Source: Lichina pygmaea (lineage: Eukaryota; Ascomycota; Lichinomycetes; Lichinales; Lichinaceae). Taken from it: a stretch of 64,000 bases of DNA. The stretch is taken from positions 4,526,001 to 4,590,000 of the forward strand of contig OY730172.1 of assembly GCA_963422465.1 (NCBI GenBank). Reading direction: 5' to 3'. Within the stretch, counting starts at the first letter, position 1. Every line of letters starts with the position of its first letter. The notes beneath the pieces were generated by a model that saw nothing but the letters and a program-made list of their open reading frames with translations, made no database searches and was not told the origin of the DNA. The position numbers and the translations under genes were made by a program. Positions 47,275 through 59,873 of the stretch are shown here, piece after piece.

Positions 47275-48507
47275 TTATCTCTGGGGGGGGGGGGCCACTC
47301 CCTTGAAGGTATTAGGAGTAGAATTGGGCTTCCGTTGCTCCATGTTCTGAGGCTGCTGGGCTTTGCCAGGATGTTGCATCCGTTGCTCCGTTCTTTGAGG
47401 ACGCAGATTCTGGGCCCCGCCAAGATGTTGCCTCTGTTCGAACGCTTCCTTATGCTGGCGATAGACGAGCATACATGTCCTCGCATCGTCCACCTGTACA
47501 GGTCAATGGCGTTCGTGAGCATTCTTCGACCCAGTGACCGGGGGTTGTGGCTGTTTGCGTACACTTGAATGGGCACCTTCCTGGACGGTTACGCCCAATA
47601 TATCCTCAGCCAAGGTCTTAAGCCGGGGTGTCAGCCCTTGGTACAGAGGATGTTGAGAAGTGTCTCTGGTTTTTGATCTCGGATGAGAAAGAAACAGAGC
47701 CTTGAGGTCGTGATGCACGGAATGGCCCACCAAGATGCGGCCTTGGAGTATTCGAGCAACGTCCCGTTGAACAGTGGCGAACTCCCGAGCTACACACTGC
47801 ATCAACACTTGACCACGTGGACAGCGGATTCAATGACGCACCGCAGGAGTATATTGTAGCGGAACTATCACATACCTGATACCATATCGCTCGGTCTTAC
47901 TCCGCTGACAGGGGTTCGCCAATTTGTAACAGCCTCCCTTGGCTTGACAAATGAGTCGTACAATTGCTCGCCATGGTAGTTCACGACGCTGGCTCGTGCT
48001 AATACAGACCGCTCGTTGTTGCCGACGCCGCCAACACCGACCATTTCACAGTCCAGTGCGACATATCTGCCAATTTCGTACCTGGGTACGGTTTAGCAGG
48101 TGCAGTCGAGAGGAAATGCAGAACAACACCAGAAAATGTATCAAGAGATAGGCATGAACTCACTTTGACGAGACTCCTTCATTTAGAACACCAGTCATTG
48201 GACCGCCAGTAAGTCCAGGTTGTGCCCCGGAATCATATGCTTTTGCGAGGTCTGATACAGCAATGTCGTTGTCTACAGCCCAAGTCATCAGAGATTTCGA
48301 TTGCTGGGACGACGGGGTAGTTTTGTCCATCTTCAGGCTTGAAGGTTCTTCGTCATGGGACGGAGTGATACGTGCTTTGCGGGGTGCGGATTGCGTTTTT
48401 CCCCTCTTGACAACTGCTCCATCATGCCTATCTTTATACGACGAATGACCTCTGTGTAAGGTAGATTGTAGTTTCTTCCAGTTACTTGACAAAGCTTCTG
48501 TTTCCAT
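47275..48507 (-). CDS. rex4: RNA exonuclease 4 (Rex4)
   Basis: Four exons (48164-48507, 47876-48081, 47563-47789, 47275-47493) encode 331 residues. Rex4 is a DEDDh 3'-5' exonuclease linked to pre-rRNA processing in the nucleolus. The N-terminus [17 protein letters not shown] is the Rex4 type. Motif I is [12 protein letters not shown], then [20 protein letters not shown] and [10 protein letters not shown]. Motif II is [20 protein letters not shown], and motif [23 protein letters not shown] spans the last intron. The tail is Gln/Pro-rich and ends after a proline run. A start 42 bases upstream (48549) is open and possible. The third-exon junction was chosen because GTATGT...GTGTAG gives [11 protein letters not shown], the family pattern. 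Confidence 0.9.
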
Positions 48508-48797
48508 GGCGGTATTGTGTTGATGGATATTCTGACCACTCGATACCATCTTCAACAAGCTATCCTGTTGTTTGATATGGAAGGAGGTACTGGTACGTTC
48601 CATACATGCTGTAAAGTACGTCTCTTTGTTGCTGACTTATCAAAAGCATGTGACTTTGCTAGCAGCTCTACGATTACCGGATGGCTGCCTAAAGACCTGT
48701 TCTGGATCAGCGACAATCTACTGCACCAACATTAAGTCACGTTGGTTCAATCTTTCCATTGATACTGTCTGGAAATCGGTGTTTTCTGGCGCAGGTG
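48508..48797. promoter_or_regulatory. Divergent REX4/ESA1 promoter
   Basis: A 290-base spacer between start codons of two genes on opposite strands. No strong core-promoter motif is seen. Confidence 0.4.
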
Positions 48798-50869
48798 ATG
48801 GCCAAAAGTGATCCGCCACAGGAGGTGCAGAGCACTCCGGATCCTGTGGAAAGAGGCTTCGCTACCTTGGCGACTCTGACGTGAGTTCATTCCACTCGTG
48901 AACGAATGGAGGTTGTCCGATTGCAGGCTTCCAGAAAGATTACTGACCTCGCCTTCAGGATTGGTGTCAAGGCATTTGTCGAGAAGGTGAGGCTACCGGT
49001 TGGATCCGTTTGACATCTCCACTCTGAAAGTGGACAGCGACATGATCTCAATATCTGATTGTCTTTCTTGTGTTTGATCGTATCTGCTCTTTGCATGTTC
49101 ATCGTGAATATGTTTTTATCATATCTCGAGGTCATACAGACTTCCATATGTCCTGGTGTCTGGTCACGTGAGCCATTGGCATGCGCTACTCAGGCGTTGG
49201 CCTTGATAGCTGGTTGGCTGACTGACTCAGGATGGTGAGGACCGACGAGCAGAAATTCTCTCCATACAACAGCGGAAAGGGCAGCTATTTTACTAGCAAG
49301 TCTCCGCACAACCCCGTGATCGAACATCAGCTGACCCTGATAGCGTCCACTATGAGGAGTTCAACAAGCGGTTGGATGGTAGATACCCCCTGCCATCCAC
49401 GCTGATTACGTACTAACTATGCTAGAATGGGTCTCTGCACCCAGGATAGATCTCTCCAAAGAAGTAGAATGGCCAGCTCCAGAAAAGCCAGACAAGAAAA
49501 AAGGGGCATCTGCCGCAGACGTGGCAAAGAAAGTGCCCAAAGGGCAGAAACGACTACGGGCAGAGTCTGCTGCTCGAGAACCGTCAGCGCCTACCGAGTT
49601 GAGCTCGACAAATGTCCCTGGCAAAGCCTCAAGGCCATCTAAGGCAGGGGGCAAAGAAAATGTGGGCACAATCGCCATTGTTCAGACCGAGGTCATGGAA
49701 GGCACTCCCAAGGCGGATGACGAAGAGATGGATGTCGAGGACGCCCAAGATGCGGCAGCGGTGGCCAAGGCGTCAGCGCCGGATGCCATTTACTCGCGAG
49801 AGGATGAGATTGAGAAGCTCCGGACGTCCGGCTCCATGACCCAGAACCAAGCGGAGATTTCACGAGTGCGAAATCTGTCCAGGATCCAGATGGGCCAGTA
49901 CGAGATGGAGCCGTGGTACTTCTCGCCCTATCCCGTCGAATTCTCCGAGGCGGACGTGATGCACATCTGCGAGTTCTGCCTGTCGTACCACGGCTGCCGG
50001 CGTCAGTTCGACCGACACCGGGCCAAGTGCACATTGCTCCATCCACCGGGTAACGAGATCTACCGGGATGACTACGTTTCTTTCTTCGAGGTCGACGGCC
50101 GAAGGCAGCGGACGTGGTGCCGCAATCTATGCCTCTTGTCCAAGCTGTTTCTCGACCACAAGACGCTGTACTACGACGTTGATCCGTTTCTGTTCTACTG
50201 CATGACGACCCGCGACGAGCACGGCTGCCATCTGGTCGGCTACTTCTCCAAGGAGAAGGAATCGGCCGAGGGGTACAACGTCGCGTGTATCCTCACGCTG
50301 CCGCAGTTCCAACGTCGCGGCTTTGGTCGGTTGCTCATCGCGTTCTCGTACGAACTGTCGAAACGCGAGGGCAAGCACGGTTCGCCGGAGAAGCCTCTCT
50401 CGGATCTCGGCCTGCTTGGTTATCGAGCGTATTGGCAGGAGGCCATTGTGGATATCCTCGTGGACGGCCGGAGCGAGTTGACGGTGGAAGAGGTGGCTGC
50501 GTTGACGTCTATGACTACAAACGACGTGTTGCACACCCTGCAGAATTTGAACATGCTTCGATACTCGGTGAGTGTCGTCGCTGGTCCCTTGACTTGCTTT
50601 TTTTTTAATTACATCTCTCTTGTTCATCAAAGCGGCCACCTCAACTCGATACAGCTAATTGACTCTACCCTAAGCTCAACCAAACCGTACTGACCACCTC
50701 CCGTCTCTAGAAAGGCCAACACATCATCGTGCTCACCAACGCCGTAGTGCAACAAAAGCATAAGCAACTCGAGAAGGACAGAATCAAGGGCAAACGCCGC
50801 ATTGAACCGGAGCGTCTGCAGTGGAAGCCGCCCGTTTTCACGGCATCGAGTCGGACATGGAACTGGTGA
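48798..50869 (+). CDS. esa1: Esa1, MYST histone acetyltransferase of NuA4
   Basis: Six exons (48798-48880, 48959-48986, 49231-49295, 49344-49378, 49426-50567, 50711-50869) encode 503 residues. Esa1 acetylates histone H4 and H2A within NuA4 in the nucleus. The chromo/tudor-knot part reads [20 protein letters not shown], then [20 protein letters not shown], and needs the GC-AG intron at 49296-49343. The MYST domain has the C2HC finger ([17 protein letters not shown]), the autoacetylated lysine segment [18 protein letters not shown], the active cysteine in [10 protein letters not shown], the acetyl-CoA loop [12 protein letters not shown] and [18 protein letters not shown]. It ends with [15 protein letters not shown], the usual Esa1 terminus. 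All phases join. Confidence 0.95.
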
Positions 50870-51076
50870 CGTGTTTGGTCCTTTCAGCATTGACCGCTGT
50901 CATTTGGTTTGGAACGCAACGAAGGCGATCACATACGTTGACCTCGTCAATGATCAAAATCGCGCCGTATACGGAGACACAGCTACTCACCCATGCAGTC
51001 ATCCATCCATCCATGCACCAAAAGCAATTTGCAAAAACCCACTTTGACCCGTTGAAGCTCACTCACTCTTAGTGAA

Positions 51077-51222
51077 GCCGCGGTGCAAGCAACCTGGGTA
51101 TCTTGTGCTGGTTCATTGTGTGTTGTGAGTTTGGTCTGACCCAATTGTAGGCAGCCCGCAGTGCAAGCAACCTGGGTGTCTCGTGTTGGTCCCTCCATAC
51201 GTTATGAGGTCGGGATGACCCC
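51077..51222 (+). repeat. Tandem duplication, about 70-75-base unit
   Basis: 51077-51142 and 51152-51222 share GTGCAAGCAACCTGGGT, then CTxGTGxTGGT and a GAGxTxGGxxTGACCC end. Copies are diverged. Confidence 0.55.
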
Positions 51223-52212
51223 ACGGTTGTTTCAACCGCTATGGATGGGTCTCTGCGGCACCAAGCTTCAGCCATCTGCCCGCATGCTCCACAGAGTGAT
51301 TCTGCTAATAAGAGGGGGTAGGATGGTGGAGCTTAACGTTCGATTAACTGGGCCACAAGTGAGACTGTCCCGTGCTACTGAGAGGGCTTTGAGGGCGGGA
51401 AGAATGAGAGGGAAAGGGCCGAGGTGTTCCTCATACGAGAAGATAATTCGTACTTCTGGGTATACAGATAGGGCAGTGAGCTGTTGGGACAAGACGTTGA
51501 TCTGGCGAAAGAGTATCTGGTCTTTTGTGTTTTTTTCTCGCCCTAAGTAGCAAGTACAGTTTACAAAACACAACTCGCGCAGCCGAGACAAGCTCAAGCC
51601 CATAGAACAGACGATCGCTACCTTCTTTGCTCAGGGGTCAGGAGCAAACAATCACCGATCGCTACCGACATTCTGAATCGCTAGCCATTGAATACAGCTA
51701 AGAATCTGACCTCAGCCATATCATACCACTGCCAAGAGAAGATCGACTTGAATCGGATTGTGCGCCCGGCTAGCAACCGAGGCACCGAGGATCTCGACAC
51801 CAAGACAGCTGCGGGCACGTCGAAGGAAAGAGCCACGAGACAGCCCAGCAATGTCGTTGTCGGACGACCTTCCCGAGCTGCTGAGGGGAAGGGAGAAACT
51901 ATCGATCGTCAGCCGGGCTAACGTGCAGACGTCGCTTACGATACCTGGGGAAGCCTATGGCAGACCGTCGAACCCACCGGGGACGTGCAGAAGACGCCTG
52001 GTTTTCGCAGGAAGAATGCGAGAGCCAAGACAACAGTGGTTCCCCCACGGTACTCCCTTGTTTCCCTGCACGATCCATCCTGCACTGTCTTCACTTACCT
52101 CCCAAGAGTATAGATACGGTAGATAGGCAGATTGTATGACCTCTTTACGCGAATCTGTTGTCCGTCCAATGTACTGCATGTAGACTTGATGCGCGGGACT
52201 CGATGCGGGTGA

Positions 52213-52395
52213 TATGATGCTTGAAATGATGCTTGAATCGATGCTTGAATCGATGTGTGAATCAGTGTGTGAATCAGTATGTGAATCGGTGTGTGAATTG
52301 ATGCGCGAACTGACGTGTGAATTGATGCGCGAACTGATGTGTGAGTCAACGGGTGAATCAGTGAGTGGATCAGTGCGTGAATTAATCGCGAATCA
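52213..52395. repeat. Minisatellite, 12-base unit
   Basis: About 15 copies of a GATGTGTGAATC-like unit with drifting variants (GATGCTTGAATC, GATGCGCGAACT, CAGTGTGTGAAT). Confidence 0.75.
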
Positions 52396-52615
52396 ACAGG
52401 TCAAACCACTGGGAGAATTTCTACAGAGAAATAACACAGATATTGAATGGAGAATCAGGGAAGATGAATTACTTCCATCGAGAGCCGAACCAAGCACTGA
52501 TTTGGTGGGGACAGGAGGACAAGAATGAATGGACCACATGAATGAACAGTATGATTGGACAGAGTACCGTACGTCTCCGATGCATACCCCTGTCCGATAC
52601 AGACCTCTCCGATGC

Positions 52616-52648
<33 letters not shown>

Positions 52649-53383
52649 GCACATGTCTCTCACCGACACATCCGTTCCTTTCAAAAAGTTTAAAGGGGTA
52701 GAAGGTATGAGGGACAAGTTGGAAGTAGTAAGAAGCAAGACGTAAGAACTAAAAAATGGAATATTGATGATTACGGTACGATAGCGGAGGGAGGTGGAGA
52801 ACTACGCTACAGCAAAAAAAAAGGGGGGCAGTAAAAATAAAATTAAAAGGTAGAAGCAGTAGAGATAAGAAGTTGGTAATGGTAGTAGTAGTAGTAGTAG
52901 TGATGGTGACGATGCACGAACCCCATCCTCCAGACTCGCCGGTGCAGAATGCTGTGGTCCTTTCCTTCCTTTCCTCTCTTCCCTGTTCTTCCCTGTCCTT
53001 TTCCTCGCGTCCCACCTGATGATTTGACGGGACCCGGACCACTCCCGATGATGAAACCGTTGATGAATCAAAGGACCATCTGTCAATGGGTCTGTCAATG
53101 GAGAAGAGACCATCTGTCGATGGACTGTCGACGAAGCAAAGACTATCCGTCAATGGGATCAAAAGACCAGAACGAGATGAGCAACTAGTCAAGGAGGATG
53201 AGGGGGATGACGGAAATGAGGAGATGAAGAGGAAGAGAAAGAAGGGGGGAACGACGAGACGACTGAAAACCCCCAAGCTATCACAAGCCCCCCAAGCGAG
53301 AACCGCTGTCTGGCCGCCTTTCCCCTCGTCGTACTCCCTTGCGATCATGACCTTGGGCCCCCGTCGTCTTGCTTGTACCCCGC

Positions 53384-56300
53384 TCAAACCGCTCCCGACA
53401 GACGTCTGGCCCACGTCATTGGCAGGGCTGGCCCTGGTCCAGACATCGACGAGGCTTGACCGCCAGAAGAGGTAGAGGAGGCCTGTGGCGGTTGTGGACG
53501 CGCGTATACTCGTTCAGACGGCTGTGCGGCCAGGATATGCGGTGGCAACCGTTGCTGCTGCTGTTGTTGTTGTGGTCGGGGAGACGCACCGCCGGGAGGC
53601 GTCTGCGGCGCCGAAACGGTCGGGACGGATTGCTGTCCGGATCGCGGCGGGCCTTGGGAATGAGCGTGACCCTGGCCGTGGCCGTGGCCGTGTCCAAATC
53701 CTCCAGGGGCTTCTCGCGGCTTGTGAGAGCCTCGTCGTCCGCCGCCCTTGCTGTGGCCACCGCTCTGGCTCGAGGGCGCTCGCTGCTTGTTCGTCGGGGC
53801 CGAAGACGTCGCGGGACGACTGCCGGGAGCGCCAGATCGGCCTCTGAAGAGGAATGCTTTCGTCTTCAACGACCCCGGGAGGCGGACCTCGATGACGGAG
53901 CCTTGCGCAGACTGGGTCTCCTTGAAGACGAACGCGTCGCGGGTGGTCACCTGGATGGGCCTCTGGAAGCGTTGCCGTCCCTTGCCGGCGTTGGCGGGCG
54001 CCCTGGCTGGTTGCCACGAGCTCTCCGGCGTGCGGACAGGGAGCTTCACCGTCGGTCGAGAGCCGAACTCGGGTTCGCCGAAGACGGCCTCGTCCGTGAC
54101 GCGCGAGAAGACGTCTTCGACGGCGATCTGGAGCACGGGCGAGCCTGCGTCTCCGGCGGCAGCGGCTGCCGTCGCTGCACGGTTGCGGACGGGCAACGAC
54201 ACCGTCGCCGACGGCCGCATCGGCGCCACCTCCAACGGGGCCTTGCTCGACGAAGTCACGCTCGCCGTATGCGATTTGGTGCTCCCGCCGTGCTTCCGCC
54301 CCATGAGCGTGTCGATCTTCTCCTGCCAGGACGACGGTGCCTCGGACGACCGCGCTGGCGAGCCCACCGCGGCCGGTTCGACAGGCTTGGCGGCGACGGT
54401 GGGCGGAGTCGTCGGCGGAGCCGGCGTCGCCGCAGGCGGCAACCGCACGATTGGCTTGGGCGGGGGCAGACTGACGTTGGGACGCTTGCTGTTGCCGTCG
54501 TAGGCAGGGTGATCGCTCGACTCGGGCGGCGGTGACGTCGGCAGCTCTTCGAGCACCGGGTCCGGTGCAGGTCGTTGTTCCTGGGGCGCTGCCGGCGCCG
54601 TCGCCGTCGTGTGCGGGAAGAACCGAGACTCGCGTGTGCCACCGTGGGTCGAGGACGACATGATGTTCCCCTGCGTCGTCGGCGCGGGACTTTGGCCCGC
54701 CGCCCGGTGCGGAATCGTCGTGTTCAGCTGACTCGAGGCCAGCGAATCGCCCGTGATCTTCGCCTCCGACTTGCTGATGACTTTTCGCTGCGCGCTGTGG
54801 ATCGTCTCGTCCACGACGACGCGTCGCCACGTGTCAGTGAACGCAGGCAGGCTCGGAACGTGCTGAGCACCGACGGTCGCCTGCTGAGCGGCTCGTGCGT
54901 TGCGTTCGTCGCGCTCGCGCGCGGCTTTGATCACCGCCGCCGCGTCGTTCGCCTCGATCTGAGCCGGAAGGCTCTTCCAGGCTGCTCGCGCTCGCTGTTC
55001 GCCCGTCATCTCGGACACGAGGGGCGACGAGGTCGACTGGCCAATGTCGCCCGCCGGCACGATGCCGGTCCCGATGCGACCCGACGAGGAGGCGCCGCCG
55101 CCGCCGCCGCCGCCGAAGAGGCCGCCGTCGTGACCGAGGCCCAACCGTGACTTGACGCGATCCGGAGCTTGCTGTGCTGCCATGCTGGGTGGACCGATGG
55201 GCCCAGGAGCAACGGACGACGGCCGTAGAGATTGCGCTTCCGCCGCCGCCGAGAGGTTCGGGTGCTCGTTTCGAGCGACGCCCGAATCCGTTGGCCCGTC
55301 CGAGTTCGGCGGGCCCCACAGCGGACTCTGCTGATTCGGCCGTGCGTCGCCGATGAGCTCTCGTGCCATATTCCTCGACGGCTCGAACGGTGTGCGGGGC
55401 TTGTTCCTGGGCTGCTCGGGTCGCTCGTGCGGAGGCACGTTCTCTCGTGGTCGCGCCTGGCCACGGCCGTCTTTCGTCGGACCGGCTCTCGCGTCCATCG
55501 GACCGTTCAGATGCGGTCGCTCGCGGCGCGATTCCGCGCTCTCCTCCGCCGGCCCTGGCTGCGTTGGCCCGTCGCCGACTTTGGTGCCCGTCGTGTTGTG
55601 AATCGAGTTACTGCGCCAGCTGGACCCCTTGCGGAGCGATATCGGATTGTGAACTTTCATCGAACCGTATTGCTTTACGTCTTCCGACGCCTCGGAGACC
55701 AGCGGCTGCGGAGGCGAAAGAGCGAGTCGTGGTGTTTCTTTGTCGGTGGTGGGTTGAGGGATCTTGACGTCGGTCGTTGTTGGCGTTGGCGTTGGCGTTG
55801 GTGTTGTTGAGGTGATGTTGTTGAGCCCAGCCACCGCTTTTTGGGCCGGTTCGGTTTTCTCCTCCAGGGGCATGCCCAGGTCTTCGAGTTTTTTCCGAAT
55901 TCGCTCTCTCCTCTCGGAATTCTCCCGCTCTTCTTCCTCCTTTCTGCGCTTCATCGCGAGTTCTCGACTTTCACGCATGATCTTCCGTTGTAGAGCGATG
56001 GGGTCTTCGATCGGTGCTGGCTGGGTCGGAGGTGGCGTCGGTTGAACCGGGTGCGGGGCCTGGTGATGTGGATCCGGCCTCGACGTATCGACTGCGGGGC
56101 CTGCCTCGGCATTTGCCTCGGCCTGCAGCGGCGACCGGCCTCGGTCGGGATCCGACGGCGCGTAATCGGAAAGGCCCTGGCCGTGAGGTGACGCTGGGTC
56201 GGTAGCCCTGTCGGAGTGTATGGTCTGCTGCGAGCCTTGCCTACCTCGAGGAGGTGGAGGTGGGAGAGGGGGGGGAGGCATCGCGTCGGGCGAGAACTGC

Positions 56301-58229
56301 TGTCCGTCCGGCGCTTTGCCGAGCAAGGCGTGGCGAGCTTGGACGGCGCTCCCACCGCTGACGTTGGACGAACCCCGCCGTCGTCCCCAGCCCAGGTCTT
56401 GTCCGCCCGATCGATGGGTCTGAAATGCGGCCGACGGTTCGGCAGGACCTCGGTGGTCGAGGTGCGGCGGCCTCTGCAGGACCGAGGGCTGGCGGTAGCC
56501 GGCGTCGGCGCGGATCGAGTTTCGTCGATGCTCGCCGACGGGCTCGTAGCGACCGGACTGAGAGTTGAAGAGCTCCCGGCTCGCGCCAGGCTGGTTGTCA
56601 CGCCACGCTCGGTTGAAGTCGTCGGCCGCGATCTCCTTGGCCGGAGACGGGGCGCGAGGCGGCGTTTCAAACCCATGAGGGTCCTTCTGGAAGCGCTCGA
56701 ACGGCGGGGGTTGCGGAGGGTTGATGGGCACCGGTGGGACCTTGTCGACCGGTGGTAGAGGTGCCCATGGCGACTTGACGGCCACGGGGGCTGGCGGCTT
56801 GGCCACGAGCGTCGGTTTCTCCGGAGCCCCTTTCAGGACGAGGCCGACTGGCCTGGACTGCCCGTTCGAAGGGGTCGACGCCGGCTTCGAGCTCGGTTGT
56901 GCGACGTTTGGCGCCGGCTTGGCCGCAGGAGGTGGCGACTTGGGCTTCTCGGCCGCGGTTGATTGTTGTTCTTGTTGTTCTTGTTGCTGCTGCTGCTGCT
57001 GCTGCTGTTGTTGTTGTTGCTCCCCCTCCCCCTCCAGCGGCTTCACTGGCGGCTTCACCGAGCCCACATCGTTTGGTGGCTCGTCCGCCGTGCCAAGCGT
57101 GATCTTAGTGCCGTCGTTCCATTCGATCGTCTCGGGCGCCCAGTCGTCGTCGTCGTCGTCAATGTCGGCCCACTTTGCCTCTTTGCTAGTCTCGTCTGCC
57201 CGAAGCCTCGTCGCCAGATGGATCCCATACTGCTGCTTGAGCTCTTCGTCGGTGAACTGCTTTGGCGGTGGCGGTTGAACGGCTGGTTCGTCTCCGTCAG
57301 TCGCTGTGAGGCAGCCGAGGACCGAAAGAAGCATTGCCGAAGGCACTCACGTCTGTTCTTGTTCCAGACCTGGCTCGGGTCTGGAGCGGTGGCATGGCCC
57401 GCGCTGGCGGCGCTTATGGAAGTACGGAGGCCGCCCTCTCGGCCGCCTCCAGACTTGGCGACGAGGCGAGGCCGGGGCGGCGCGCCCGGAGCCGAGGACG
57501 AAGGTTGCGCGCCGGCAGACGTGCCCGTGGCTGTTGTGACATCGTTAACCCCATGGCCCCTTCGTGCCCCGAGATGCGACATCAACCAACCTTTCTCGCC
57601 TGGCAGCTTCGACGGAGGGGCCGATCCGGCCGCAGCTTTGGCGAGGAAACTCTTGGTGACCGACACGGCCTTGAACGATGCCGGCTTCTTGACCGAGCTA
57701 GACCGGAGGTGACCTCGATTGCCGCCATCCGATCGACCCGGGGCCGGACTCGCGCCCCGTTTGCCGACCTCGTTGTCGGAGCCGCCGCTGAAATCAGCCA
57801 AGGGGCCGTGGGCGCTCAAATCTTCCGCGTCTAACGCCTCGGGCCCGTCACCGTTGACCATCGGCGTCGCAGCCCTGGAGACATCGTTCTTGCCCACCGA
57901 CGTGGACGATCCAGCACGGCCCTAACAATCCGATGAGCAGGCTGCCGACGCGCATTGAAGCGGACCGAACTCACGGTCTCGCCGTGCGACTGCGAGGTGC
58001 CCTCTGGGTCTATCCCGTTTACAAGAGGCCTCAGAGCCGAGGCGGTAGAAGCTGGTGCGGTGCGATCGATGCTATTGCGCGTGTCGTTGCCGGCGGTCGA
58101 AGTTGGCTGTCCCTGCATATCTGCGGTCGTAGAAGGCTGCTGGGATGTACTCGTATGATCGTCGGCGAGCGAGTGGTCGCCCACCGACCTGGCTTGAACT
58201 ACCACATCGTGGGCACCCTGATCTGCCAT
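53384..58229 (-). CDS. Large disordered fungal protein of unknown function
   Basis: Three exons (57975-58229, 57351-57921, 53384-57303) encode 1,581 residues. Almost the whole chain is low-complexity (Pro, Ser, Gly, Gln, Ala), with no signal peptide or membrane span. Two parts look conserved: a short acidic-tryptophan block after EELKQQYGIHLATRLRADE, namely KWADIDDDDDDWAPETIEW, and a basic coiled-coil block IALQRKIMRESRELAMKRRK, EEEERENSERRERIRKKLED. A poly-Gln run (about 56970-57017) follows the first block. I recall this pattern in proteins of other moulds but no name or function for it. RG/GG-rich and Trp-rich disordered proteins often belong to RNA or translation complexes, but this is only a guess. 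Intron 1 (57922-57974) and intron 2 (57304-57350) are GT-AG and in phase. Confidence 0.7.
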
Positions 58230-59274
58230 AACAATGTCCGATTCTGCCCGTCGAGGAGAAGAAAGGTTAGGTCAAATTTCGATCCACAATGTCCTCCTCC
58301 CGCCAGATATTGGGCCGCGACGACGAAAATTTCAGCAACCGGGCTCCCACCCAAGTGGACGCTCACGTACCGGTCAGCCGCCTGAGATGTCCGCCACGAT
58401 CCTGGCTGGGGGGGTTTTTTTTCCCTTACGCGATCCCAACCCTCGGAGTGAACGGGTCGATCAAGGGTCACGCAGAGGCTGATGTGTCACGGGGTGAGTG
58501 ACGCTGAGACTGCGCTGGATGGGGAAGGATCGTCTCCTCACCAACAACGAGTCTGGCCGCTGCAAAGAGAACAGCTCCTTCAGACTCGAACGGTCAGAAG
58601 GAGGCTACGATGTTGGTCTGCCGCTGAGAGAAAGCGCGATCGGGGATGATGTGGTTGATGTGGTTGTCGTCTATCTCTCTCTCTGTCTCTATCCGAGTTC
58701 GGGTCGATGAGAAGCTAGAAGCGATTTTATGCTTCGGCGCCTTTCTGACTGTGACGATACCGTGACCGTTCATAAATCCTGATCGGGTATCGCGGCAACG
58801 GGAGACCAGACCTAACGCAAGAGTTATGCAGCAAATCTCACGTGACCATGCTTGTCACACGCGTAAGATGGGGCAGTTTTGTAAATGAAAAGATGTGGGC
58901 TGTGTTTTGGGATAAGAAGCGCTGTAAAGAGTATGAGATACTACGTTTACGTCGTACTATCACGGTGAATAACGGGCTATAAATAAGGTGTCACGTGCCT
59001 CAGAGATGGTATCACACTCTGTTGGGCTGCAGCTGGGTGAGATCGAGCCTTTACTACTGGTAGCAAGCCAAGGAAACAGCGCACAGCAAAGGCTCAGTAT
59101 GGTACAGGGTGGGAGTCTTTAGGGCTTGCCCGGAATCCTGCACCCAATTGAATTTGTAGATATATCAACAGAGCCGAAACCCGTTCAGAACGCTTCTGAC
59201 AGTAGGACGACAGAGGAGTTGGCTATCGAGGACGGATGGACACCACTGAAGAAATCGAATTGCTGCTGACTCCA
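58230..59274. other. Intergenic region
   Basis: The first part is the upstream region of the disordered-protein gene. CACGTG occurs at about 58839 and 58992. No gene is recognised. Confidence 0.4.
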
Positions 59275-59873
59275 TCAATGAGCATTGTTCTTATGATGAC
59301 CTAGCAGGTGTCAGCAGAGAGAGCGGATGCACGAGAGGTATCTGGGGATGTACGTAGGTGGAAGTAGTAATTCTGCGAATAGCCAAAGACGATGAGAACG
59401 CCGATGAGGTGAAAAAGCGCTGTAAAACGACAGGTCAGCGGAATTCAATTCTGTGGGAACAGCATGGCGGGTAGAGGAAAACCATACGTGCGACGGAAGG
59501 ATTTTTTCCCATATATCTCGCCTGATATCGCTGCACCAGGCCCTTCGGCTGGGCCTCGGGGGCTGGTCCCTTTGGAATTCTCTCGTACAGAGAGACCAGT
59601 CTCTGCAGCCCTCTCGAAGTTTGAGTGCCTCCGACCGCCTGTGTCGTGGGAGAGCTGGATCAGTAACGACCCCTACCCGCAGGACCGAGCATGACAATGA
59701 CAACTGCAGATGCTGGGATTCGGTAGTCATCATCAGATGGATAGGACTGACCGTAGGCGAAGCAATCTGGGCACGATGATTAGCGCACACGCCACGACAT
59801 CTTGGAGGGCGTCGTTCTCGCTGACCTTTGGAGGAATGAGAGTCGACAAGCCGCGACGCTGAACGAAACTCAT
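59275..59873 (-). CDS. atp17: ATP synthase subunit f (Atp17)
   Basis: Five exons (59826-59873, 59752-59766, 59488-59638, 59354-59419, 59275-59300) encode 101 residues, the length of the yeast Atp17 precursor. Subunit f belongs to the membrane Fo part of mitochondrial ATP synthase. The joined product reads MSFVQRRGLSTLIPPK, IASPT, AVGGTQTSRGLQRLVSLYER, IPKGPAPEAQPKGLVQRYQA, RYMGKNPSVAP, LFHLIGVLIVFGYSQNYYFH, LRHHKNNAH. STLIPPK, the GPAP segment and FGYSxxYYFHLRHHK match the family. The second exon is only 15 bases; its five residues fill exactly the gap seen when exon 1 is joined directly to exon 3. The last exon is 26 bases. The gene has no long open frame and is easily missed. Confidence 0.9.

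Larger units (their letters stand above)
50870..53383. other. Long convergent intergenic region
   Basis: Besides the two repeats listed separately, it has a TC run at 52617-52645 and a TAG run near 52880. Frames here are short or biased by repeats. No gene is recognised. Confidence 0.4.

Noticed and set aside
52213-52395. CRISPR-like spacing of repeats
   Set aside because: Units are 12 bases, directly adjoining and without spacers, and the genome is fungal.
53514-54830. Minus-strand frame of 438 codons overlapping the disordered-protein gene in another frame
   Set aside because: GC-rich shadow frame with arginine-heavy composition. The chosen frame has consistent repeats and conserved blocks.
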